Shown: positions 18,401 to 27,016, counted from the first letter of the stretch. The stretch: DNA of 64,000 nucleotides from Clostridiales bacterium (GCA_016342415.1 JAEIOD010000019.1:32264-96263); one strand, 5' to 3'. The notes: generated by a model not told the origin, from the letters alone. Program-made: numbers and translations.

Positions 18401-20399
18401 TGTATATAAATCTATTAAACAGGAATATATTAATCCATTTAGAGAAACATCTGATAAGTATGTTATTTATGTAGCTGATTCAACATTTAATTTAGCAGAT
18501 TTTAATGAAATGTTACTTAAAGCAGATTTTGAAGTTATTTTAATTGGTAACGAAGCACTGAGAGACAGTGTTAGTGATGAAATGCTATTCATTGAAAATG
18601 ATGGTTCAGATATGGATGTTTTAATCAGAAAAGCTACTGATGCAATTGGAGAAAGATATCCATTCAGTTCAAAATACTTAGTACAAGTCGATGATACATT
18701 TACTCTTAATCAAATTATGTTTGATACTGAAGGAGATCCTTTAACAAACCATGGTTATCAATATGTTCAAGAAGAAGTATATGATAATCCAACTGGTTTA
18801 GAGTCATACGCAAGAAGTACATACCTTGCAGATTCTACAGGATTCTCAAACTACCAGGCAACATCGTTTAGTAAAGTTGGACTATTTAAGATATACGCTC
18901 TTTTAAAAGATAACACAGGTCAGTTAAACTATGATAAGGACTCTAATGTATCTGAAATATCTGTACTAGTTCATAGAAAACCTATTGCAGATTATGTGTT
19001 AGATTGGACGTACAACACAACGGACACTAAGTATGATGTAACATTCGTTGATAAAAGTTATGACCTTGACCATCAAATTTCAGATGCACAAAGAGGTATT
19101 AGAGATTTTAAGGCAATGTACAGACTACAAGGTGCTTCATCATGGATTTATGCGATTCCGACGAGTCTAACACAAGGCACATACGAGTTTAGATACTCAG
19201 TAAAAGATATGGAAGGAGCTTGGAGTGATCCCAAGACTACAACCTTTACCTTATCAAATATTCCACCACCTCAGTTCTTAGATGCTAAGTTAAAGGCAAC
19301 AAAAGATAGTGAGTTTGCTTTGTCAGCAATACCAGCATCTGAAGATATTACATACTATGATGTGAAAACTAGATATCCATACGATCACAATTTAACATAT
19401 GGAATCTATAACAACGCAGGTACTCTAGTAACATCAATATCTTCACAATCATATAATTCAAGTGTAGATACAAGAGTTGTTCAAGATACAACATGGAGTA
19501 CCAAGCAATACAATATTCCATCTACATTAGCAGATGGCAACTACTATGCTAGAGTAAATGCAGTACCTACAGCTTTACCAAGTAATATAGCTTATAGAGA
19601 GTTTCCTATTACAGTAGTTACACCGATAAACTTAGTAAGTGATCTTACTAACTTAACTGGTAGTGAACCCAATACAATTGAAGCTACTACAAGTATTTAT
19701 GCAAATGATGTTGATGTTGAATTATTTAGAGGTACTGCAAATGCAACTACTTTAAACATGACAGAGATATCAAATGATGGTACTAGTAAAACCTGGTCAG
19801 TATCGTATGTAGCACCAAATGAAGCTACTTTAGCTGCAGGTAATTATTATGCTAGATTTACTGCTCGTACTCCTAATGGTAATCTTGAAAATCTAGATAT
19901 AGGATTTGATTTTGATCATTTAAAAATTGAATCTGTACGAATTTATGGAGATTGGAACCATTGGAGAGGCCAAATGGATAAAATCACCGGTCAGTTTTTA
20001 GCGACTAATCCTCATAGGTTTTTGGCTCATGAGAACATTCATATTGAAGCGAATGTTATTGGAAAACCAGATTCAGTAACAATAACAATGTCACCAGAAC
20101 TAACAGCTACAGTTTATACAAATAAACAAGGACACACTTACAGACATGATGCTGATTTTGGTTTACCGATTGAATCGTTTCCTTTATATATGTTTTCAAA
20201 TAATGAGTATAACTTTGCAAGAGAGTATATCCTACCACTAGCTGATTGGACACTAGGTTATGATGAGGTAAGAAGAAGAGGTCGATATTGGATTACTGTT
20301 ACTGCAATTAAAGGTGCAACAGTAAAAACATTTATAGTTACTGATATAGAATTAACCGGGAATATTCATGATTTAATATATTATCAACCAGAAGAATAA
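15462..20399 (+). CDS. Giant secreted surface protein with Cys-rich insert
   Basis: This 1645-residue protein has a signal peptide (about 1-28) and no C-terminal membrane anchor, LPxTG or SLH repeat that I can see. Most of it looks like a string of beta-sandwich (Ig/PKD-like) modules. At about residues 913-960 there is an insert with eight Cys in fewer than 50 residues, in a Ser/Tyr/Gly-rich setting (about 880-990). A starter ATG follows AGGAG 8 bp after the SLH paralogue, so it belongs to the same unit. Length and build suggest an adhesin or a pilus/S-layer partner; the function is inferred only. Confidence 0.75.
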   Translation: MKKVISLLLVFAIMITYIPFYSVESYADTTLYEDTEYSTSDINIYVEDNFGGTVEPFKTIKGFDLYFNVELHKEKAILVYGNYKDVLKIEQKNDFKIIENGYYTNASYHGEYRNHGYTDGGILYYSNDFPRDSDSGRSVSEKEWIYNYWEVINEEPSDITQDATKITFPNYIPVREKIDDMINDVLKNSTIDSTDPKYKDHEQQGYAVADHMNVNTLNSTLFNGEGKMMQENAGRLWYQMFSTEKANDKNSKDQGVTVEILEKGSYQVNQSGQAVIKVKVTGIYKDADLLSDADKVLYYHEGEMKGINLSLSIGSKTLNYTSRPNTKVNGHNALEHTFEITIDEGDITEGAITASGESYTEFYTPSGTAINNKASAMDIDSIGGGLKSLFDVKDVQLIPDPSNPSKTLPFTESMLEYVDYSIGDIDKYEIKVTNISTNRQETFTYGSNPSAFTHDLYEFVLLDDEYAAYEVKQDVSNAYALDSYTDHFSFRKEVKQAIELDFDIPHHVIDIDAIEASDNTNYGGMRVKSKSIKIDGNDVDWDTFFNGNFVFGPTHSNYLALIEISVISDQDVESIFKEAFNVHSSLPRTKLVAEGSFKENRKVSLYNRSSEVEDPFVTAKYPNEYTITYSAVDGSMTDWKMKTINADHIDMLFKKSGFYKATIHATNGTGRTSSTDYNIGIVPDFEPNVYFNIWNNVLTRNETLNITYSADSLDGDNISSNNFKVYFDEDEDGTAEKLVFETLDTTLPFTPIKLGFYKIVNSLEESFGEETISEFITEADIKKKVVERVFYVDNLRPLVEIDLDVPENFQKIDMYIMSDENLGDADITKLREGRIDYNNDLRLFGLDVKAEYRDLKTYIQSQSINTSYYYGGSYPPSTRSYSSGGFTGTLTRYNVTNNSYEDYYTTTESYRSCSTENVFNGYVNCDSGCLSSCRGGNYGNNCEGSCCDSDYTQRESCSTEYTTVRHYYTVNRYTGYFSGTVYKSIKQEYINPFRETSDKYVIYVADSTFNLADFNEMLLKADFEVILIGNEALRDSVSDEMLFIENDGSDMDVLIRKATDAIGERYPFSSKYLVQVDDTFTLNQIMFDTEGDPLTNHGYQYVQEEVYDNPTGLESYARSTYLADSTGFSNYQATSFSKVGLFKIYALLKDNTGQLNYDKDSNVSEISVLVHRKPIADYVLDWTYNTTDTKYDVTFVDKSYDLDHQISDAQRGIRDFKAMYRLQGASSWIYAIPTSLTQGTYEFRYSVKDMEGAWSDPKTTTFTLSNIPPPQFLDAKLKATKDSEFALSAIPASEDITYYDVKTRYPYDHNLTYGIYNNAGTLVTSISSQSYNSSVDTRVVQDTTWSTKQYNIPSTLADGNYYARVNAVPTALPSNIAYREFPITVVTPINLVSDLTNLTGSEPNTIEATTSIYANDVDVELFRGTANATTLNMTEISNDGTSKTWSVSYVAPNEATLAAGNYYARFTARTPNGNLENLDIGFDFDHLKIESVRIYGDWNHWRGQMDKITGQFLATNPHRFLAHENIHIEANVIGKPDSVTITMSPELTATVYTNKQGHTYRHDADFGLPIESFPLYMFSNNEYNFAREYILPLADWTLGYDEVRRRGRYWITVTAIKGATVKTFIVTDIELTGNIHDLIYYQPEE

Positions 20400-20413
20400 G
20401 TATTTAGTTAACT

Positions 20414-20459
20414 AAGTAGGTGAGAGTTATTACAACAAGTAATAATCACCTACTTTTTA
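20414..20459 (+). terminator. Strong intrinsic terminator
   Basis: AAGTAGGTGA at 20414-20423 pairs with TCACCTACTT at 20446-20455, extended inside by TTATTAC/GTAATAA, with a T run. It ends the SLH/giant-protein operon. Confidence 0.9.
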
Positions 20460-20492
20460 ATTTGGACTTTTATCTTTCTAGATAAAATATAT

Positions 20493-21716
20493 ATGAATAC
20501 AAGTAAGGAAAAAAAGAAATCACACCATTTCAATGAAATAGGATTTGATATGGCCAGAGCTTATGAAGAAGTATCATCAAACATAGAAGCGGCTGATGGT
20601 GATCTGTTGTTTGTGAAGTTCATAGCCGATGAGCAGAGGTGTTATGCATTGATGAAGCTGGAATACGAAGTTTCTTATACTCATAGCTTTACTGAAGATG
20701 AAGTGAAGTTATCAATATCTGGCACTAACCTTCCTGGTATTTCAAAAGCTCTTAAGAAATGTTTGTTTTTTACTGGGCGCCATGATGTGGAGATGCTTGT
20801 AATCAACAAGAGTGAGGATGGTGAAGAGTCGGATTACTTCATCGAAGATTTCATTGAAGGATACATGATAAAAGATGCAGTCTCAAAGACCAGGTTAATC
20901 AAATATAGAATTGAGATGTGGATCAATCGTAACCTGATGGACCAGATAGAAGCGGCGACTACAGTCAGAGATATCATAGTTGATTATCTGCAGAGTGAAG
21001 AAATATTCAAACTCACAGAACTCAGTAAACTATTGTTTCCTGATTTAGATGAACTTCGAGGTAACTTTGAACATGCTATGAGAGATGATTATCATCAAGA
21101 ATTTGAGCTTGATAAACACTGGATAGAATCAAAGATGAAGGTTAAAGAGCTTAAAACAGATACAGGCCTTGTGATTAAAGGTGACTATGATCTATTCAAG
21201 GATTCTCAGAGAGTCACTATGAAAAAGAATGGTGATGGTACCATAGACTACATCATAAAAATGTTAGAAACATCATGGAGAAGTGAGGTTAAGATGAATA
21301 AACAATATATAACTTTAGATCAATTCAATGCTTTGAAGTTATCAGATCATGCTTTATTTATAATCGATGCCAATGTACCGGCTGATTATCTGTTAAAGGA
21401 TTTTGAAGTGATTAAGTCAGATGTGGAATCATGGCGAAAAGATAGAAAGCCATTCATCAAAACAATTCACTTTCAATATGAACTGGTAAAAAAACTTAAT
21501 GCTATCAGAATGATGCAGCTGGTCACTGATTTTATAAACTTCAGTTTCTGGCATTTTGATAAAACTGATAAAGGTTGGTACATACAGCTATTTCATGACA
21601 TAGACTGTGAAGCACCTTCAGCTGATGGTGAAGAGCTTATTGATGTTTTGTATGACCTGTTGAGTCAGACTCATAAAGGCATCAATCTAGATTTCATGGG
21701 AAGATTGGAGAAGTAA
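20493..21716 (+). CDS. NdpA-like nucleoid-associated protein with C-terminal extension
   Basis: The first 265 or so residues look like the 37-kDa nucleoid-associated protein family (NdpA/YejK), known to bind the bacterial nucleoid: an N-terminal HHFNEIGF-type start, a central acidic region, and a C-terminal KGDYDLFKD-type strand region. A further 140 residues from about M268 (KMNKQYITLD) look like a separate domain and may be a fused gene, since a GTGAGG precedes the internal ATG 21294. The start ATG 20493 has no clear ribosome site; a TAAAAT box lies just upstream, so the mRNA may be nearly leaderless. It heads a phage-like gene group. Confidence 0.6.
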   Translation: MNTSKEKKKSHHFNEIGFDMARAYEEVSSNIEAADGDLLFVKFIADEQRCYALMKLEYEVSYTHSFTEDEVKLSISGTNLPGISKALKKCLFFTGRHDVEMLVINKSEDGEESDYFIEDFIEGYMIKDAVSKTRLIKYRIEMWINRNLMDQIEAATTVRDIIVDYLQSEEIFKLTELSKLLFPDLDELRGNFEHAMRDDYHQEFELDKHWIESKMKVKELKTDTGLVIKGDYDLFKDSQRVTMKKNGDGTIDYIIKMLETSWRSEVKMNKQYITLDQFNALKLSDHALFIIDANVPADYLLKDFEVIKSDVESWRKDRKPFIKTIHFQYELVKKLNAIRMMQLVTDFINFSFWHFDKTDKGWYIQLFHDIDCEAPSADGEELIDVLYDLLSQTHKGINLDFMGRLEK

Positions 21717-21717
21717 T

Positions 21718-22056
21718 ATGAAAGGACCTGTAGGTGTAGGATTTTTACAGATTGGCAGAGATAAAAGATATACAGTGAGTTTTCCCTATGATGAGAGAGG
21801 CAGAAAAACTCATCTCCGTGTTAGACCAGATGAATTAGAGATACTTAAGTTGACTAGACATCCAAGCATTAGGAAAGTAGAAGACTTTTTAAACTCAGAA
21901 GATGGTTTGAAATTACTTGAAGGTAAAGTGGGTTATGAAATCAAATTCGAGTTTAAAAGGTGTTGGAACTGCAAACATGGACCAATAAGACATAGATCAT
22001 TAAAGGTATGTTCCGATTGCTGCTCGTATGGTAATCACGTACTGAAATGGTATTAG
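21718..22056 (+). CDS. Small protein with C-terminal zinc-finger-like motif
   Basis: This 112-residue protein starts 2 bp after the previous stop with GGAG at 21706-21709. The last 30 residues carry two Cys pairs (CWNC and CSDC) spaced as a zinc finger. The N-terminal part is a small soluble domain. No family is recognised. It sits in the phage-like group 20493-23234 with another Cys-pair protein next to it. Confidence 0.65.
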   Translation: MKGPVGVGFLQIGRDKRYTVSFPYDERGRKTHLRVRPDELEILKLTRHPSIRKVEDFLNSEDGLKLLEGKVGYEIKFEFKRCWNCKHGPIRHRSLKVCSDCCSYGNHVLKWY

Positions 22057-22085
22057 AGATAAGAAAGAGATAATCTAGGGGGCAA

Positions 22086-22271
22086 ATGAAGAAAGAAATT
22101 AAAGACCTAATCGACTCGGGATGTTCAGTTACTGATATCTTAGAGACGTTAAAAGAGTTAAGACCGGATGACATCATAAGATGTGAGAGCTGCAATAGAA
22201 GACTAGCTGACATCGATGCAGGTGAAATAGTCATTAAATGCCGATGTGGAGATTTTCAAAAAATTACATAG
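22086..22271 (+). CDS. Com-like zinc-finger protein
   Basis: This 61-residue protein starts at ATG 22086 after AGGGGGC. The C-terminal half has IRCESCNRRLAD and IKCRCGDF, the arrangement seen in the phage Mu Com family, small zinc-binding translational regulators. The N-terminal half is a short helical extension. Its phage-like neighbours agree with this. A terminator follows at 22282. Confidence 0.65.
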   Translation: MKKEIKDLIDSGCSVTDILETLKELRPDDIIRCESCNRRLADIDAGEIVIKCRCGDFQKIT

Positions 22272-22281
22272 ATAGAGAGCC

Positions 22282-22323
22282 TAGAGCTTCAGAAAGTTAT
22301 TATTTTTCTGAAGCTCTATTTTT
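22282..22323 (+). terminator. Intrinsic terminator
   Basis: Perfect 14-bp arms at 22282-22295 and 22305-22318 surround a 9-base loop, followed by TTTTT. Confidence 0.9.
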
Positions 22324-22336
22324 ATAGGGGGATTAT

Positions 22337-22771
22337 ATGGCACAAAGAGAAGCGTACCAGGAGATTGAAAACAAGTTAAAAAGATTACCAATGACCAGAT
22401 CAAGAAAGTTACTTCTGGAGAATCGATTAGAAGCAGTAGAAGGTCATCAAAAAAAATATGGCAAATCATATCATGAAATTAAAGACCATCATATTTTACC
22501 AAGCAAAAGAGATGCTTTAATGAACATGAATAGTATAGATACACTCAAGGCAGATATAAAAAAGTGTGATGAAATCATCAATATCTTTGAAACAGCCTTT
22601 GAGAAGTTGGATCCAGTGACAAACCAAGTCATTGATATGAGATATCTTAAACAGATGAATTGGGAAGATGTCGGATATGAAGTGGGTTACTGTATAAGAA
22701 GTTGTAACAGGATAGCAGATACAGGATTAAGACAGATAGAAGAAATGATTGGAGATGTTTATGAAGATTAA
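22337..22771 (+). CDS. ArpU/RinA-like phage regulator 1
   Basis: This 144-residue basic helical protein has a C-terminal sigma-region-4-like helix-turn-helix (NQVIDMRYLKQMNWEDVGYE), the hallmark of phage late-gene regulators of the ArpU/RinA type found before the packaging genes in Firmicute prophages. ATG 22337 follows AGGGGGAT. Its end overlaps the start of a similar gene. No intact structural phage genes follow, so the late operon appears to be lost. Confidence 0.7.
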   Translation: MAQREAYQEIENKLKRLPMTRSRKLLLENRLEAVEGHQKKYGKSYHEIKDHHILPSKRDALMNMNSIDTLKADIKKCDEIINIFETAFEKLDPVTNQVIDMRYLKQMNWEDVGYEVGYCIRSCNRIADTGLRQIEEMIGDVYED

Positions 22772-23234
22772 AAAAGAATACAGTGATGCAATGAAATGTA
22801 CTTTAAAAGCCTATCCGATGTTACTTGCTCATAAGAAAACACTTCAAGAGGAATTGAAAGAAATCAAGATCAATTCTGGAATATTCGGTATCAGTTATGA
22901 ACAGACAAGGGTTCAAACCAGTAACATTAATAAGACAACAGAGAATACTGCTCTTTCCAATATCGATAGAGAACGTGAGCTTCAGATAGAGATTCTTAGA
23001 TGTGATGAAAAGATTAGAGTGATAGGTGATGCCATTGATCAATTAGAGCCTATGCAATCAAAAATTCTTCATATGAAATTCATCAAGAAGTTTAACTGGA
23101 CCAAAATAACACTTGAACTGTATATAACCGAAAGATGTGGCAGGTATCATCAAAATTTTGGAATAGATAATCTAGCTTATTTATTCTATGGTGATAAGGC
23201 AGTAGAGTGTTCGTCCTCTAAAAAAGCCTGTTAA
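22761..23234 (+). CDS. ArpU/RinA-like phage regulator 2, C-terminus possibly altered
   Basis: I choose ATG 22761, 6 bases after TTGGAG; a TTG at 22749 would overlap more. The 157-residue protein repeats the plan of its neighbour, with SKILHMKFIKKFNWTKITLE as the matching helix-turn-helix. After about residue 125 the sequence no longer resembles the first copy and becomes Cys- and Ser-containing, so the end may be frameshifted. The two genes overlap by 11 bp. Confidence 0.6.
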   Translation: MKIKKEYSDAMKCTLKAYPMLLAHKKTLQEELKEIKINSGIFGISYEQTRVQTSNINKTTENTALSNIDRERELQIEILRCDEKIRVIGDAIDQLEPMQSKILHMKFIKKFNWTKITLELYITERCGRYHQNFGIDNLAYLFYGDKAVECSSSKKAC

Positions 23235-23383
23235 TGGATGAGGTTTAAAAACACATATCAAACGTATGTTTGTTTAAGGAATATATATAAAGAGCTTACA
23301 GAAGGAATATGAGAGAAATAACCATATATAATACGATATCAAAGGATAAAAAGGAAATTTGAAAAGATAGAACCATAAATATG

Positions 23384-23416
23384 AGCCTATGACAATAAAA
23401 CTGTCATAGGCTTTTT
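23384..23416 (+). terminator. Intrinsic terminator
   Basis: AGCCTATGACA at 23384-23394 pairs perfectly with TGTCATAGGCT at 23402-23412 around 7 bases, followed by TTTT. It directly abuts the first 155-bp element. Confidence 0.88.
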
Positions 23417-23417
23417 G

Positions 23418-23572
23418 AACGGCAATGAGTATTCCTGATAATAGAAATCTAACAAAAAACAGACAATGTTAGATTATTGGATCAAAAAACAAAACATTAT
23501 AAGAAGAAAGATGACAATAAAAATCTAACAGAATACACAGTTTGTTAGATTTATGGTCAAAAACACAACCTC
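23418..23572 (+). repeat. 155-bp structured element, copy 1
   Basis: It begins AACGGCA and ends ACAACCTC, like the copies at 25980 and 28640, and is the same length (155 bp). Four arms lie at 23446-23454, 23467-23475, 23521-23530 and 23543-23552: AATCTAACA, TGTTAGATT, AAATCTAACA, TGTTAGATTT. The first pairs with the fourth and the second with the third (nested), although here all four are interchangeable. A conserved CATTATAAGAAGAAAGATGA block lies between arms two and three. Confidence 0.8.
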
Positions 23573-23771
23573 GGAATTGGATATATATTACAGTGGCTAG
23601 ATGACTTTTAATTTAGGATTAGAATTACAAGTTGATGGTTAGAATATTTCAGAATACAGAATTAATATTATTGGTTATTTTTTCCTTTTGTGATAATATG
23701 GAAATGAGAATGTTTTATAAAAATTACCGATTTATAGTTAAGGGATATTGTGATTTTGGAAAGGAGTAAAC

Positions 23772-24455
23772 ATGGAAATCTACAAAGAGTTATATTTTAA
23801 TGGTACATCAGACAACTTAATTAAATTTACTGAGGAAATAAGAAATTGCTCTTCTGAATACTGGAAAAGTGTTGAATCAGATGGAATGCTGAAAGATTAC
23901 TTGTTATTCAATTATATTGGAAGCGATGTAGACAAAGCACAGTTATCAATACACTTAGGCGATTTAAGTGCAAAAACTGATTTAAGAGTTACAAATATCG
24001 TACCTTCTGAAAAAAGTCAATTAAGTATTGCTGAGTATAATAGTATTCTTGAGAATTTTTATAACAATGTTATTCTGGCATTTAAGAAAGAAAATAATTT
24101 TATTAAGATATCTGAGTTAAGCAGTGATAAATTTGATCCATTGTCTGTTATTTCAAAGATTGCATTAGATAAGCTAAGGACTTTTACACTAGCAGCGAAT
24201 AAATCGACAGGAGCTAGCCATCCGTGTGATAGAGCAAGATGGTTAGAATTTGTATGTCAAACAGTTGATGATGAACAAATATTTGATTATCATACACTTT
24301 CAAACTTTCTAAAAGATAAGGAATATTGGGGAGAAAAAGCAGCTGATTTTCATGGGGTAATGGGACATTTTGCTTGGAGTGAAGAATGGGCTGACATATT
24401 GGCTAATGAATATACAGTATTATGTGAAGTAATAGAATTCTACAAGAATAGATAA
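23772..24455 (+). CDS. Unrecognised cargo protein
   Basis: This 227-residue soluble protein starts at ATG 23772 after GGAAAGGAG. It is acidic with several Trp and an SHPCDRARWLEFV motif near residue 155, and has no signal peptide or membrane helix. No family is recognised. It lies directly downstream of copy 1 of the 155-bp element and 23 bp before the next gene, with which it probably forms an operon. A defence or toxin-antitoxin role is only a guess from its setting. Confidence 0.65.
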   Translation: MEIYKELYFNGTSDNLIKFTEEIRNCSSEYWKSVESDGMLKDYLLFNYIGSDVDKAQLSIHLGDLSAKTDLRVTNIVPSEKSQLSIAEYNSILENFYNNVILAFKKENNFIKISELSSDKFDPLSVISKIALDKLRTFTLAANKSTGASHPCDRARWLEFVCQTVDDEQIFDYHTLSNFLKDKEYWGEKAADFHGVMGHFAWSEEWADILANEYTVLCEVIEFYKNR

Positions 24456-24478
24456 TAGGTTTGTCAAAGGAGTACAGT

Positions 24479-24973
24479 ATGGAAAAAATTGATCTAATAT
24501 TAACAGGCGTTAGTGCTATATGTACTTTTCTGTCTGGGTTTGGTGCTTATAAATCTGTAAGATATTTTAGAAAGAGTAAACAATTAACAATCTATGCAAA
24601 AACCAATGTCGCTTATACAGAAATACAAACGATAAAATCTACTATGATTGAATTGCTAAAATTATCAAATAAAAAACAGGGTAGAGGCACAAATCTTAGC
24701 CAACAAATTGGTAAAAATGGAGAGCTTATTAAGCGGTGTATCGAAAACATAAGAGATCACTTACCGGTTGAAAAATGTGCTGAAATACAAGAACTGCTCG
24801 ATCATGAAAAAACAAAAGTAGAAGAATATATTGATTCATTTATTACAGGAAATGTTCTAATCGAAGAAAAATTGATGATAGATGATGATTTTAATAATTG
24901 TCAGCAAGTTTTCGGGCAAATTCAGACTAGTCTTAAAAAGTATCTAGAGGAATTGGCTGAAACTTTAAAATAA
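24479..24973 (+). CDS. Membrane-anchored coiled-coil-like protein
   Basis: ATG 24479 lies 6 bases after AAAGGAG; the earlier TTG 24461 overlaps that ribosome site. The 164-residue protein has one N-terminal helix (about residues 5-27), then a Lys/Glu-rich helical region to the end. No family is recognised. It is part of the cargo between the first and second 155-bp elements. Confidence 0.65.
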   Translation: MEKIDLILTGVSAICTFLSGFGAYKSVRYFRKSKQLTIYAKTNVAYTEIQTIKSTMIELLKLSNKKQGRGTNLSQQIGKNGELIKRCIENIRDHLPVEKCAEIQELLDHEKTKVEEYIDSFITGNVLIEEKLMIDDDFNNCQQVFGQIQTSLKKYLEELAETLK

Positions 24974-25065
24974 TTATTTAGTCGATTATAAATGCGTAAA
25001 CTACTTTCACCGCAAATAAATCCAATTATCTTTTGCGCAATATAAGAATTAAGGAGAAGGATAAC

Positions 25066-25254
25066 ATGTTGCTTAACACAATTGAAAACACATTGTCAAA
25101 CACTAATGCTACTTTTCTTAACTCTCTAAGAGACTGGGTTTCTTTTGCAGCCAATTTGTGCATACTTTATATAACTTTATATACATTTTATTTGACATTC
25201 ATATCAAAAAAAATAAGGATTTTTTCACTTTGGCAGGAATCATATGAAAACTAG
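25066..25254 (+). CDS. Small membrane protein, possibly N-terminal half of a broken gene
   Basis: ATG 25066 follows AAGGAGAAGG. The 62-residue protein has a single strong membrane helix (about 28-49). Its end overlaps the next frame by 11 bp, and the two joined would read as one membrane-anchored protein whose exported or cytosolic part begins with IVIENKSLSPISI. This suggests either translational coupling of two subunits or a +1 frameshift at the AAAA run near 25245. Confidence 0.5.
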   Translation: MLLNTIENTLSNTNATFLNSLRDWVSFAANLCILYITLYTFYLTFISKKIRIFSLWQESYEN

Positions 25255-25804
25255 TGAAAGTATGTATATTGTAATCGAAAACAAGTCATTATCACCTATA
25301 TCAATCACTGAAATTATGTGTTTGTTCGAAAATAGGTATAAATTTTTATTCAAAAGATTTAATACACCATTAATAATATCACCTTTTACTACATCATTAA
25401 TTGAGATGGAGCATTTTTCGAGTATCTCAAAGTTCAGTATGGAAAAATTGACATTCCAAATAAAAACATCAAAAAATAATAAATGTATCCGTTTTGGCAA
25501 GAAATTTTTTATCATATCTAGAAAACTCATACGAAGTAAATCTAATTTAACAGTTTTAACAAAAAAATATAATGGGAAAATATATGATTTAGGTACAAAA
25601 TTTGTTTTAGAATTTGTTGATGAAAGCAAGATTGAAACAATTTTTATTCATAAAGGCGGTATAATGAGTGAAGCTGTACTTGGCTACAATGGAATCCCAA
25701 GTACCGAAATGAATGATATTGAGAGTGTAAGAAAAATATTGGATTCTTTATTAAGAAAAAAGGGAATAGATTATAAGCTTACAGAATTAAATTTAGAAGT
25801 TTAA
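25244..25804 (+). CDS. Unrecognised protein, possibly C-terminal half of a broken gene
   Basis: This 186-residue basic, beta-rich protein has no signal or membrane segment of its own. Its first residues (ESMYIVIENKSLSPISI) resemble the part that follows a membrane helix in single-pass hypothetical proteins, so it may belong to the same protein as the 25066 frame. ATG 25244 has only a weak GGCAGGAA site. No enzyme motif is seen. Confidence 0.5.
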   Translation: MKTSESMYIVIENKSLSPISITEIMCLFENRYKFLFKRFNTPLIISPFTTSLIEMEHFSSISKFSMEKLTFQIKTSKNNKCIRFGKKFFIISRKLIRSKSNLTVLTKKYNGKIYDLGTKFVLEFVDESKIETIFIHKGGIMSEAVLGYNGIPSTEMNDIESVRKILDSLLRKKGIDYKLTELNLEV

Positions 25805-25979
25805 TTATTTATCAAAACAACATATTAATTGGTTTTGATAAGTATATAAAAAGGATTTCTTATTTCAATCTCAGTCTGTTGTAGCTGCCATTGTCTGATA
25901 TTCATCACAGAATGGTAGAAGGGAGTTCAAGTATCGAATTGGTGTGACATTGACAATAAAGAGAGTAACAAATTGGATG

Positions 25980-26134
25980 AACGGCATACAAGGCAAAAAT
26001 AATAATAAATGTTACGTTTTAAGACAACGTTACATCTATGGAATAAAATTTGAGACGTTATAAGTAGAAAGATGAAAACAAAAATGTAACAGAATTATCC
26101 GTTAAGTAACATTTTTGATGAAAAATACAACCTC
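25980..26134 (+). repeat. 155-bp structured element, copy 2
   Basis: AACGGCA to ACAACCTC, 155 bp. Arm 1 AAATGTTAC (26007-26015) pairs with arm 4 GTAACATTT (26106-26114) over 9 bp, and arm 2 GTTACAT (26029-26035) with arm 3 ATGTAAC (26084-26090) over 7 bp. Pairing arm 1 with arm 2, or arm 3 with arm 4, leaves a central mismatch, so the nested fold is favoured. The inner block reads ACGTTATAAGTAGAAAGATG. Confidence 0.82.
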
Positions 26135-26197
26135 GATAAATGAGATTAGTAAATTAACTATATGCTTAGAGCTGCTTAATTACTAGGAAGGATGAAT

Positions 26198-26623
26198 ATG
26201 AAAATTACTAGATTTGAAATCATTATTAATTTGGTTATTGGAACATCACTTCCCGCTATACTATTGTTAATTAGTATCTTAAATGAGGATCTAATTGCTA
26301 AGAGAATATTGTATTCTATTGTGTTCTTGATTGTACTATTTAATCTTTGGCGACTGTGTCCTATATACGATAATGATTTAGATGTCGATTATATAGTACA
26401 TGTGCTTGGTGCTGTATTCTTTGTTCCTATAATTCAGTATACTGAGAGTCAAATGCTATTAGTTTCAATTGGCTATATCATCTTTTTTACTTTGAATTTA
26501 CTTTCTGAAGGTATGTGTTGCTTAATTAAAGACGAATATAAAATAAGAAATTACTTAGATGTAAAAAAGGCATTAGTTTATTTGTTGGCCTTTGTATCTA
26601 TTATTGTTTCTGAAATGACGTAA
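26198..26623 (+). CDS. Small integral membrane protein
   Basis: ATG 26198 is 6 bases after AGGAAGG; an ATG at 26192 overlaps that site. The 141-residue protein has four predicted membrane helices (about 9-29, 37-55, 66-84, 89-108, with a further hydrophobic end at 120-138). No family is recognised. It is the only gene between element copy 2 and the terminator at 26660, so it looks like a one-gene cassette. Confidence 0.6.
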   Translation: MKITRFEIIINLVIGTSLPAILLLISILNEDLIAKRILYSIVFLIVLFNLWRLCPIYDNDLDVDYIVHVLGAVFFVPIIQYTESQMLLVSIGYIIFFTLNLLSEGMCCLIKDEYKIRNYLDVKKALVYLLAFVSIIVSEMT

Positions 26624-26659
26624 ACGAGTTATATTAAAATACACTTTTAAATAAGCAAG

Positions 26660-26697
26660 TCGCCCAGAAAAAAGTAGGTTCTTCTGAGCGATTTTTT
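26660..26697 (+). terminator. Intrinsic terminator with conserved loop, copy 1
   Basis: TCGC-C-CAGAA pairs with TTCTG-A-GCGA, followed by a T run. The loop sequence AAAAGTAGG and inner arms recur in the terminator at 28830 while the outer arms differ but stay paired. About 80 bp downstream of each are also alike. Confidence 0.75.
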
Positions 26698-27016
26698 GTC
26701 TGCGGATAGATTTCCCAAAACTTCATATAGCTAAAATTATTTTGGTAAGCATTACCGGTTTAATTTTTTCTAAAGTGTTTAAAACACTATGCTGAGTACT
26801 TTTTTTACCCATATACAAGATAGAAATAAACTTGATGTCTAGCTACTTTTACATTGTGTGTGACAAAAGACAATATTTAATGCAAAATACAGCTTATCAT
26901 AGTTTGAAATACTTATATGATTGTGTCTAAAAATTAAGGCTAAAAATTAAATTTCTGAGTTGTAGGGCCGATTTAATCGTGAAATTCTGACTTAGATTCA
27001 ATTGATTAGAAAAAAA

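Larger units (their letters stand above)
23235..23771 (+). other. Non-coding region with terminator and 155-bp element
   Basis: There is no gene in this 537-bp stretch. It holds the terminator at 23384-23416, copy 1 of the 155-bp element at 23418-23572, and about 200 bp of AT-rich sequence that should contain the promoter of 23772, for which I see no convincing boxes. Confidence 0.6.
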
